A stretch of 64,000 nucleotides of DNA, taken from contig JABBOT010000005.1 in NCBI GenBank assembly GCA_016165875.1, positions 23,194,627 to 23,258,626 of the forward strand. The letters are read 5' to 3'. A model generated the notes under the pieces. It had not been told where the DNA came from. It ran no database searches and worked only from the letters and a program-made list of their open reading frames with translations. Shown piece by piece: positions 26,595 to 37,974 of this stretch. Numbering within the stretch: the first letter of the stretch is position 1; each line of letters begins with the position of its first letter. The DNA comes from Acanthopleura granulata. Lineage: Eukaryota; Mollusca; Polyplacophora; Chitonida; Chitonidae. Both the position numbers and the translations under genes were made by a program.

Positions 26595-26643
26595 TGATGA
26601 CCCTTGCTATCTCAAACAGGAGACTGATCGGCGTTTGAGGAAT
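26595..26643 (+). CDS. LMO7-like: Exon C: CH domain, third visible part
   Basis: A 49-nt exon, 'gtattttcag' to 'gtgagt'. The first base T completes the codon GA|T (Asp), followed by 16 codons reading DDPCYLKQETDRRLRN in phase 0. It feeds the 'RRLRN-VALTVYWLG' junction, where the family reads xxLxNVxxTIYWLG, which fixes both its frame and its placement. Very small for an exon flanked by 7.8-kb and 18.5-kb introns, but the phases and family pattern leave little doubt. Confidence 0.9.
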
Positions 26644-27244
26644 GTGAGTTACACCCTTTTTATTCATCACTAATATTTATGTCAGGCATTAACAGCTTTC
26701 ATTGATACTGGTATTTACAAAATAGTCAGAACTGCGGCACAGCTGCTTGTAGTTATTAGAGGAGTTTGCTGAGAAGCCTTTTTTCTTAATCTTTCTGTTT
26801 CCCTTCTTGTGATATGTCTCTTTTTTTTCTCCTGAATGTAATAATTTGTGCATGAGTGAGAATGTTAAAGACAGCCTCTGGGTATACATGTGTAATAAAT
26901 ATGTCAAGGATGGTAGCCTTGTTAGTGAATATGTTTATGATGTCAACTGTAACGTACGTTTATGTCCAGATACACTAACTGTGTAGGTTATGACTATTAT
27001 TAAAAGTTATCTTGAATTTTCTGATTATTTTGGTTTTCTGTCCAACCGTATTAGAGCAAAATTGTCTTGTAAATGAACTGTTGACCTGAACATAATTGTC
27101 TCTGTGTGACTTCATCCCAAGGTTTGAGTGACGTATAGACCTTACACAAAACATAAGATATGACCTAACGTAAGGGAAACTGGCCTTGTAAAATGGAGTG
27201 TTCTAAGATATATCCTTCAATTAGATGTTTGTGGGAATAATTTT

Positions 27245-27700
27245 TACTTGGATTGTGTGAGGCTGTTACGCTGACATCCATCATAGATCATCAGATGTTG
27301 ACCTTGGATTGTGTGAGACTTTGATATTGACCTCAAACAAATCAGATGCTGACATTGGGTTGTTTGAGGCTTTGATACTGACCTCAAACAAGATCATCAG
27401 ATGCGGACCTTGGATTGTGTGAGGGTTGATACTGACATCAAGCAAAGATCATCAGATGTTGACCTTGGATTGCAAAAGACTTTGATACTGACCTATAGCA
27501 CAGATGATCAGATGTTAACCTTGGATTATGTGAGGGTTGATACTGACCTCAAGCAAAAGTCAGCTGATGTTAACCTAGGATTATGTGATGCATATGACCT
27601 CAAGTAAAGATCATCAGATGTTAACCATGGATTGTGTGAGGTATATGACCTCAAACAAAGATCAACAGATATAGACCTTGGAATGGTTGAGGCTGTGATG
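27245..27700. repeat. Minisatellite, ~51-56-bp unit, ~8 copies
   Basis: The unit resembles 'gatcatcagatgttgaccttggattgtgtgaggctttgatactgacctcaagcaaa'. 'tcagatg'-type landmarks at 27291, 27342, 27397, 27452, 27508, 27560 and 27614 show spacings of 51-56 bp. Copies differ by substitutions and small indels, so the array is moderately old. Confidence 0.9.
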
Positions 27701-30700
27701 CCTACCCTGGCTTCCATGATGGTGGCTACATATATGAGATTGACTGAAGATTCTGGGGGCGCCTTTAACTGGAAGAGTTGAAGATTTGGAAAGCATTCCA
27801 TCTGTTTACTCATGAGCACTGGTTTCAAGGAAAGAGATAGATTTCAAGAGATAATGACATCAATGAATAGGTCATTAGGAGGATGATGTAATCCTCTTGC
27901 CTTATTAAATCTGGTCGACTTCATGATATTGGCCTGAAGAACACTGTCAAGTTGAGATAACAGTGACATATCCTGAAAATGTGGTGAAAAATGCTGAAAT
28001 TGCAAAATGATGACTTGAGACAGGTGTTGTATCGGATATTGTACTGAACGGCAATGATGTAAGGTGTTTTATACGTGAACAGAAATGATGTAGTACCAAA
28101 GTTTCGAGTGAAAAGTGTGGCTTATTTGACATACTGTCTTCAAGCTTGAAGATTGTCGATACAGTAGTGTCCCACCCTGAGCTGGATATTTATCCACCAC
28201 CTCATTTCTGCTAATTTTTTGTTACTGTGCATAGGGATTTTTCAAGATGGTAACGTTAGACAAAACAAGGCTAAATGTTGGTCTTAAGTATGGATTACAT
28301 AAGATAATGACCAACATTAATGGCTTAATTATCTGCGATTTAATGTAATCAGATGGCAGTGATGTAACCTGAGGAGTTTGTATAGGGCAATGTTGGTGTT
28401 GTATAATTGACTTGTAATGACTTATGTCTGTTCTGGCAATTGCATGACCAGTCATGCTGAACGAACAATAGATGTGGGTGGCCAGTTTACTGAGGCCTCT
28501 AATTAGAATCAATTAATTGTGGTCTTTGCATCTCACTAAGATAATGAATAAGATAACAAGCTGAAAACGGGAATGAGAGGAAAGGCTAATCGTGTGGAAG
28601 TAGACATTTAACAGGTGATCGCTGATAATGGAGAGTTAGCTGGTTGTCTAGGCACTTGAAATGCAGGTCATTGGCAGTAGATGGTGTTCATGACTTATAC
28701 TTGCTCAGGTGCTATTAAATGAACACATGTATAAAAATCATGGGGTACAAAACCTGTTATTCTGCTAGCATGGAGATGTGTCACCTGCTTGAATAGTGTG
28801 CAGATTCAGGTTATTTGTACCACATGATCGACTTATTACATGTATGTTGAAAATGGGTAAGTTTAATTAATTAGAACAACACCAGATAAATAAAAATTGT
28901 ATAATTTGAGAAAAACAGTGATTTTTCATTCCACATAATATGTAGATAGATAATTGTATTTAAAGTGAAAGACAGCGCATGTTCAAAGGTAAGTTTGCCC
29001 AAAAGATTAGACAGTATTATGTTTATTTCGGTGAACAGCTAATACGGCAGTGGAAATTGACATTTGGCTGTGCTCTGTTGGCTAGCGTGAAACGCAGTCA
29101 TTCCGTGTGAGCTGTGATGTAATTGTTCCAAGCACGGAACACTCTTATCACCTGAGTAATAAGCTGCTAGGGTTGGCATTGAAAGTTAAGTATACATGTA
29201 AATTTATAACATGAAATGATCAAGAAACTTACTCCTGCCAAAACACAGTGGTCTGGAAATACTTTACAGTGTTCTTCACACAGGTACTTGTTATAATTAA
29301 AATATATAACATTAGAACAGTGTGCTGTTCCTATGTTATGACATGTTACAGTCAGATGAGAAGATTTACGTCACAGCTTATAGACAGCTGATATCTCCTA
29401 GATCTCTGATTGGTCAGTCTATAATAAGCTTAACAGCATGGGTGCCTCCAGATCCCCAGTCGGCAGCAACATACTCCACACTTCAAAATGAAGATAATTC
29501 AGTACTGAATTAATACAAATTTAAACAGGTTTTTGCATTTAAAAGAGAGTTTTGTAATCATTTTAATGAAAATTGCTTAAGCGATGAGCTGTCTTTTACT
29601 TCAAACACAAATATGCATTTTCCTTATAAATGAAACTATGACGTATCTCTACATGTTTCTCTTGGCCAATATTATGTCATACACATATACGTGTATAATC
29701 AGCTGATTGAAGTGAAAATGTTTTGCTTTTTACTTGTGTTTTTTTAATATTGTGAGCTTGAATTGTAAGATTGGAATACGAGTATGCATGTACTGTGTAC
29801 TCGTTTCCTGCTGGGAAAACAAGTGAATACATGTAGGTGTGGAATGCAGAACACCTCTGTCCTAATATGTGGGTGAATGTGAAAAATTCTGATAGTACTT
29901 CAAGTACATATGTAAATCAGACATCTGATATGCATGTACAGGTGGAAATATGAATAACCATACGCAGTAAGTGAGATAAAGGTGTCGCAGATTAGCTGGG
30001 CAAATTGTTCGCGGAGGATTTTTGGTTTGATCTTATCTAAACACAGCTCATTGTATTTAAATATTACTGGAGACAGGTAAAAGCACACCTTGCCGTCAGG
30101 TGTAAACCTGTTGAATAAAGTTTTTTCTGAGATGAGGTTGTAGTTTTACCTGAAATGGAGACACCTGAGTATATCTGTTTCTATAACCACCATAAATCAG
30201 AACCTGGGCCAGTCAGCTTAACTTTAGCTAAAAATATTACATGTACTGCAAATCAGGTATCAGAGTATTATGATAAATGATATAATAATTAGCTGTTGTA
30301 AACTGCATATATAAATATTCACAACTAAGAAAAACGAGTTGATTTTGAGGGATATTCAGCAGCTTCTTTTTATCTATTTATAAACAACTTTTCAAGTTGA
30401 ATAGAATATATTGTACTAGTGTTTGGGGTTTATACGTACTTTTGGTACTCCATGATTTCAAAGAATTATAGATGTGATAGTAATGTGACGTGATATTTTC
30501 TCCATAACATGCGGGAAGCCATCATGTAAGACTCCCTTTGTGGCTGAAATCTTAAAGGAATAAATTGTTTCTGATATCATGAGCAATATTTCTCCAATAT
30601 TTTTTCCATATCTTCGTTCAAAAAAAATTTTAAATTAAAAATATTAGGAAAGATTTAAATTCTGTCAAACTGTGGAAATAAATTGTAATAATGAATTGAG

Positions 30701-32931
30701 GTTTAGCTGGCCGTTGTCAGTTTTCTGAAGACCTACATTGAATAGATTTCCATTTCATGTAAAGATGAATACATGTAAGCTGTTTAATATACTGGTACAC
30801 ATGAGTAAAATTGTTATTCATTTTGATTTTGCATTTATTTTGTATCTAAACCAGTTCTGATAATTAACTAACTATACGTGAATAAATGAGCTTTCTGTGA
30901 CCACCTTCATCGCACGTCTTTAGTTCAGTGGTCCAAAATATCTCAGGGGAAGGTTTTAAAGGATGCGATCATTCTTTTAACTTACACAGCATCCTTATCG
31001 GAATTCAGGACTAATTAAATTGGTTTAAGATTATCAAATTGTAAAACTGTACCTATGCACTTGCTCTGTTCATTAACCGTAGACACGTGGTGCGTGTTAA
31101 TTTTCTTGATGCCTCCCAGTTGTGTATGCTGTATTTACTTGTGATCAAGGCCACAAACCATAGATTTACCAATACGGAATCCAGCTATTTGATTGTCAAA
31201 TAAATACCTGGACGTGACATATCTCTGTGTCCAATAATGGTGGCAGAGGTTGTCGCCTTGGAGATGGACACTAATTGACAAAGTTGAGGGCATCTTTAGT
31301 TTTCTTTGGCTGCTATGGTTATATAGAACAGAAGAACGTTGCATGCTGAGTGCTAATCAATCAGCCTGTGTGTATTTGCCAGGCAAACATTTATTGATAG
31401 TTATTAATAATCATTATAAATTAATGCTTTGAGTACTGGTATTTGTGTAGAAATCGTTGGGATTAATTAGGTTTGTATTTACTGGTGTCCAGAGCATTGT
31501 ATGTAAGAATTTGAAACTTGTTTGGTGCTGGGTAGGATTAAAATACATTATAGATATGTTTACAGAGTCATTTGTTGACTGTAAAATTTGTTTTTGTTTT
31601 TTTTTTTTGGTTTTTTTCTTTTTTTGGTTTTTTTTTCCTCTTTTCCATTTAAAAACTCTTTGTCAAATAGCTTTAATAGGTTCATTTTGTGTTCCCTCAG
31701 AGGAAGTCCCAGTTTGAACCATGCATTTAAGGTTGGCGTATATACCATGGCAGATACATTTTCTGAATTCACTTGGAGCTTTTAATTGTACTGCGATGTT
31801 TCTTTTATGAGAGCATCTGATGCTTTTCCTCAGACATCCTCTCTTCTTTTCCTTGACACTTCAAATTTTTCAGCTGTTCCTGTTCGTTTTCTGTCAGCAT
31901 GAAGTTTAGTGTCACATGCCATTTTTTAAACTCTTGGTCTGTCAGTCACTAGGGAAAAAACAACTGTTATAAGATTTGATTTGACCTATTATCACATTAT
32001 TAAAAGCCTTGTAAAAAAAGAAAAAAACAGGTCCATTATATACAGTTGGTGATCAGTACATATGTACTACTAGTTCATGTACTTCAATGCATGATGAGGG
32101 GGAGCTTTAGGCCTCAATCAATTAGTGTAATGAGTCTTCTATTCTGGTTTTATTCCCACAATTGGAGGATTCACGAGAGGCTGATGGGAAGATGTGTTGT
32201 CAGGTGTATGCTAACCCCAAGGATTGTGGGGGACAATGCAGTATAGTTTGCTGAGACAGAAGTAATGAGTGGGTTAGTGGTCAGGTATGGGGTTAGGACC
32301 CGCTGGCCCCGGGATGTGACAGGACAGCTATATAGGGGGAAGGGGAGAGGAAGTGGGGGCACAGGTACACAGAGGGGAAGCGAGAATGAGTCATCTCCCC
32401 CTGATACACCTACTCTAACAGGATTTCTCAGGCATCTGTCAAACATCTGTCAAACTCGAATGTCTTTACCTAGGCTGTGACTGCATTTGTCACTGGCTTG
32501 TCTCTAACTGCTGAGTCGCTGTAGTGTGGTCTAGTTGTCGCACCTTAGAAATTTCTCCACAACCAGACTTACGTGGTAAATATGCTGGTCAGCATCCCTC
32601 AGTCACTGTTTGTCTAGGTTTATAATGAGTACTAGTACAATCAAACACCTGTCAACCCTGTAGGTCTCCATTGATGGATAAATTTGTTTTCTGTCGTGGT
32701 CAAGTGACTGGCCCCTCTGACCACATTCCTTAGTTTTCCAGCAAATCATAGAGAGCTGTAAGCATATTATTAACAAGTGCCTGTGTATTAGGTGTTGGGT
32801 TAAGGCTGTTTTGCTCGGCTTAATGAGGTAATGAGTCCAGTGACAAAAACTTTAGCATTTAGTTCGCACCTTTTTCTCTTTTTGTTAGAATTAGATGACT
32901 GGGATTGTATAGGGACATATGTTTGTTTGTT

Positions 32932-33070
32932 TATTTTTTTATTTGATTGATGTTTTAAGGTGTACTCAAAAATATTTCACTCATAGGACAGCAGTCAGCA
33001 AGGGAAGGCTGCGAAAGGGAAGCCCATGACCGTCTACAGGCTGCTATCCGACAGAGAGGAAGCCAGCCAA
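32932..33070 (-). repeat. SINE (family 1) fragment
   Basis: 'tttgattgatgttttaaggtgtactcaaaaatatttcactcat' is the reverse complement of the SINE tail, followed by body remnants 'cagtcagcaagggaaggctgcgaaagggaagcccatgaccgtctacaggctgc' and 'gaggaagccagcc'. Head missing; well diverged. Confidence 0.82.
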
Positions 33071-33738
33071 TAAGAACTTTTAAGCAATATTAGTATAATC
33101 TTGTTTCTGAAGGTTAATGTTGAAAAAAACATTAACTTGGCCTTTATTCAGGATTACTTTTTGAACATAATGTTTTTGTGAAAATTGAGTTTAAGAATTC
33201 ATTTACCATGACATCAGCATGCATGTTATTGATTCAGCTATAGGATGTACTCACAGGCTGTCACAACCAGAAATACTGATACATGTAGAAAAGAACTTTA
33301 AAAAAGTCTTTAGCATGAACAAATATTTTGACCCTCTTTGCTGAATAGAGTTGTTAAAACATCATTATACAGGTCTACGTATGCATCCAGCAAACAAAGG
33401 TGTTTCTGATACACCTCAGATCTGAAGTCTGCCGAAGTTTTAGCATGGTGGATTCTCTCACACATATCCTAAGGGGTGAAAAACCTGCATGGTCACTTCA
33501 TTATAAGCTACCGTAACCCCTAAATGCCCAACATTATGATTTTATTGATAATAATAATGATTACTGTAAGTCATCATTGTTAAGGTAAAGAGAAAAAAAA
33601 TAATTAAAAAAACTTGACAACTGCACTGTATTTTCCTGAATATCTGGAAAGTTCATGAAGGGAAACTTACTGTCTTTTGGTGAACTTAATCAGGGGCACA
33701 TTACAGTTACTTCAAGTAACCTAATGTTTCACCCACGA

Positions 33739-34265
33739 TTAAAGAGCTACTTTGGTGTCAAAACCATCTGTGTCTTAAAAGTAAGGTGAATTAACAAAGA
33801 CTGGGATAGTCTGAATTGCTTTCCTGAACAGTAAAAATATTGCAGCGCATTGAAACCGATATTGTAGGTTTCGTCAGAGTATACGGAAACAAAATATTTC
33901 TGTCACTTCCACTTTGCCTGGTGTGACGTCACCCACGAAGACATGACGTCATTAATCACTGATGCGTATCCACAAATGACACTGCCCTTTCAAACACTCT
34001 GGACATCATTCCAGCATAAATGCCTTACTCAACGTCACATCTGCCTGATTTGATGTCATACAAGGAACATTATCATGTTACATCAGGAATATTTTACGGA
34101 CACAGCTGAAGATTTTGTTTTTCAAGGAATCTTCAGTTTTATGGGTTGAATAGTGTTATTCATTAAAATCCTTTTGAAACGTGGTGTTAGGCTTACTCCA
34201 CAGGATTTCTTTCATATCATTGTAATATTTCTACGCAATTTTTATTCTGACCAGAGTGGCACTTA
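33739..34265. mobile_element. TTAA-flanked inverted-repeat element, family B, copy 2
   Basis: Same orientation as 25866-26389 and recognisably similar along its whole length; long exact blocks include 'accgatattgtaggtttcgtcagagtatacggaaacaaaatatt'. The left end is TTAAAGAGCTACTTTGGT and the right end ACCAGAGTGGCACTTAG, where the expected right-hand TTAA has decayed. Two of the four TGACGTCA-like sites in copy 1 are intact here and two have lost the CpG (for example 'ggacatcatt'), as expected for deamination of methylated CpG. Confidence 0.8.
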
Positions 34266-36294
34266 GTTACTCATTTTTTCTGACTCTGGGAAATCTGGAT
34301 TAATTGGTTGGTGGGTAGGATGATATCCTGCTGGAACAATATTTTTATGTGAATTTTTGAGTCGTATAGGGTAGTTTACATGATTACAGTGAACAGGCCC
34401 CTTCCCTTGTTTTAGAACATCTGTTGGTTTGTGATAGTTTAGAACATTCTCTCTAAATACCTGGCTATTAGATTAGACTAGGTTTTCTCAAATATATGCA
34501 ATTTTAACCAAATGCGTCACTGAAGCTCAAAATGTTGTTTAAGTAAGACACCAGTCAGAATTATTAATGAAGTTAATTTTAGTCTTGCCCATGCCCAAAG
34601 TCAAACTGTTTGAGGGATTTAATTGAGATTTAAGATCAATTAAGATCCTGTGTTTAGTTTATACATAAACAATTTGGAAAATTTATCAGCGGCCAAAAAA
34701 AAAAATGCAATTAAAGCAGCAGGTATTTTAGGAATCATAATGATGAAAAGTCAATCTAAACAGAGCAAGGTGCAATTGTCAGCGTCTGTCTTGTGAGAAA
34801 AAAAAAAAGCTTTGGTCATTTTGTGGTGACTGTGTGGGACAAGTTGACGTTACATGTTGATGTTGTCATATCCCCTCAAACACACCCATGTGGACATAGC
34901 ATCACTGGAGCAGCTTGGGGCTGTCTCTTCGTAGGGTGTGGCCACATGAGGACCTTACAAATGATCAAGCCAGTTTCTGTTTTTTTGACTTCATTGACAT
35001 ACTTGTACCAGGACGGTACTATATTTGTAACAGGAACACTTTTGTGATGTGGTACAAACAGGACATATTTGATAGGAGTAGAGGTTGTGTTACATTGGGC
35101 ATGCACATGTGTGCATGTTGCATATACAGCACACACGTCAGCTACCTAGGCGCTCTTGTTTATATGCAGCTTTTTTCAATAGGAGAGTTTGAATCAGCGA
35201 GGTGTGTTTTAGGTCACGCTCCAGGAATGTAAATAATTACCTCATCAGCTCACCTCGATAAGGTAAGGAATGCTGCATTAGGTTTGAGCATTGTTGACAA
35301 ACAGCTTGATACAAAAAATGTTTATACATATACAAACATACATTGTACTTTGTTAATTTTTTGGTGTGTACATGTGACTCAATGTAGCTTTGATAATACA
35401 TGTACCGAGGTTAACAGGCTGTTTCAGACTCGCATTTAGTACTAGTTGTATTATGGTATCATTGCAGTGCTGGTCAGTCTGCTCCTTGTTCTTACACTTT
35501 TTGCCATTGTCACAATTTCTGCAGAATTGCTTCACTTACGAGTTGCAAAATTTTTCTTTCTGCCTCTATACCCCCAGAGCAGATGCCTACTGAAAATAAG
35601 TCATATTGCATTAAAATTTACACAGTTATGCCCCTTGGTTGAAATCTCTTTGTTTTCACATGACTTTGGAGTTAAGAATACAACGATCGTTTAACACAAC
35701 AATCCCCATATATTTCGATCATCATCACCGAGTCTTATTCCAATGTTTGTAACCAGTCAATCTGCCATGACGGGCACATCTTGACAATGAGGCTCCAAAA
35801 CTCTTGTTCGGAAGTGCAGTGCAGTTGTCAATATTTGAATGTCATTAGGTGTATGTATAGTAAAGATCAATATCCTCTCTACTTACTAATGCGCATGGTC
35901 AGCACGACAGCTTGTGATCCCTATGTAGGTATATACACACTGCGCCATGAAGCATTGCTCCAGTGATCGTTGTAGAGTTATGTTACCTATAAGTTATTTA
36001 TAAGAAGAGCTCTTGAGATTTTAGTTTCATGGTTTCATTTATTTGCCTGTAGCGTTCTTGTATGCCTGAGTGTCTTTGAAAGCACATCCTAATGACTCTA
36101 CAGTTTATCTCAAAGGCTGCTTGATCTCTGATACAGTGTGGCATTCTGTATCCAATTAGGTATTACCTATGTTTATATATCATGAAGTTAATTAGTGATC
36201 AGGTGCATTTTAGTCTAGCCATTACTTTTATTACCGTGTAACTTCCCAGTATTAATAAAGGAAATGTATCAACACGTACATCTGTTTTTTTTTT

Positions 36295-36585
36295 CTGATC
36301 AGTTACATTTGTGTACCAGTTTTTTGTCTGACCACCAAGATTTGTGTGGCCATGTGTTGTTTTTTGTCTGATTAGCCAGGTTTGTGTACCATTTGTGTAT
36401 TGTCTGATCAGCTAGTTTCCAACTTGTGAATTGTCTGACCAGCTAGGTGTGTGTATCATTTGTTGTTTGTCTGATCAGCCAGATTTGTGTAGCAGTTGTG
36501 TTTTGTTTGATCAGCTAGGTTTATCTAGCATTTGTTTTTTTGTTTTTTTTTTGTCTGATCAGCTTAATTTGTATACCATTTGTTT
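36295..36585. repeat. Minisatellite, ~45-bp unit, 6-7 degenerate copies
   Basis: The repeated pattern is 'ttgtgtaccatttgtgttttgtctgatcagccag'. The words 'gtctgatcagc' or 'gtctgaccagc' recur about every 40-50 bp. T-run expansions near 36530 disturb the period. Confidence 0.85.
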
Positions 36586-37662
36586 AATGCAGTAAACAAC
36601 GAAGCTACAGGTATGCCCAGTTCCTCTATTGAACCGTGACATTTTTGTGGAAATTAATCATGTTAGCAGGAACTTTGTTATTTGTTGTGTCAGTATAGAA
36701 AACGACTTAATCATTCATCTATGTTAAACTGCTTCAATACGTGGCATTTCCAGTCTTGTCACCAAGGACTAACCGTTTGACTTCAGATCTGACCTGATTA
36801 TCTTGTGTAGTGATAAATCTTTTCCTCTAGAAACGGAGGCAGAACTGTCATGCAAACCGATTCTTATCTCAGTAAATGTGTATAATATGAACTCTTAATT
36901 AGCACTGGAGTCTGTTTTACATTCCATCAGCACTAGGTTTATATGGAAGTAGAAAACAAGACATAACGTCTGAGTTAAATGTTGTGTCTTTGCACTGGAA
37001 TGCCAGTATTCTTGATTTCTTGGAAACCCTGCTGATTGATGATGAGTGGGACTGAAAGCCAGAATCACTTGAATTTAAGTTATGTGCTTTTAGCAGAAAA
37101 TATTATTTCCAGGAGAAATATGCTAGTCTGAAATATTGACACCTTTTTAAAAAGTATACAGTGGCACTGGACTTGTAATAGAATATTGTAGTTAGAAAAA
37201 AGACAGATTATTTGGTTAGGTAAAGATTAACTGTTTTGGGGTTTTTTTAATATCTTAACTTGTATAATCTTGTAAAAAGTGAAAGATATCAAAATAGACA
37301 TTTAATGAACTGAAGCATGACTGCCTAAACTTTATCTCAAACCTTTTTTGAGGATATTTTCTTTCAGCCTTTCTCAATTTAACTTTTATGATTATGTGGA
37401 CATATATATCCTGATTCCTCGACCTTTTATCAAAGAGGGACTTTGATTGTGATTTATGCACCTTTTCAGTGTGGTTTCGGAGACAAGAGTGCGTTGGTTT
37501 GAAAAGGTAGCCGATATCAGGACTTCAGAAAAAGTATGTTTTCAGCGCACACAGCTAGAATTGTGCCCTCAGAGTACTCGGGAATAGACATCTTGCAAAG
37601 TTACAAAAAACGTTGAAGCATTAAAATTAAGCATAGAAGTACTGTGTATCGGTGTGTTTTTA

Positions 37663-37974
37663 TTAGCACCTGATCATGATGAACCGTGTATATACCTGTG
37701 ATTAGCACCTGATTATGATGAACATTGTATATACCTGTGATTAGCACCTGATCATGATGAACCGTGTATATACCTGTAATTAGCACCTGATCGTGATGAA
37801 CAGTGTATATATCTGCAATTAGCACCTGATCATGATGGATGGTATGTATACCTGTAATTAGCACCTGATCGTGATTAACCGCATATATACCTGTGATTAG
37901 CACCTGATCATGATGAACGGCATATATACCTGTGATTAGCACCTTAGCATGATGAACGGCACATATACCTGTTA
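37663..37974. repeat. Minisatellite, exact 39-bp unit, 8 copies
   Basis: The unit is 'ttagcacctgatcatgatgaaccgtgtatatacctgtga', at 37663, 37702, 37741 and so on to 37936. Because 39 is a multiple of three, the minus strand stays open for 130 codons with a 13-residue period (ITGIYTVHHDQVL). It has no splice or homology support and I treat it as non-coding. Confidence 0.95.
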
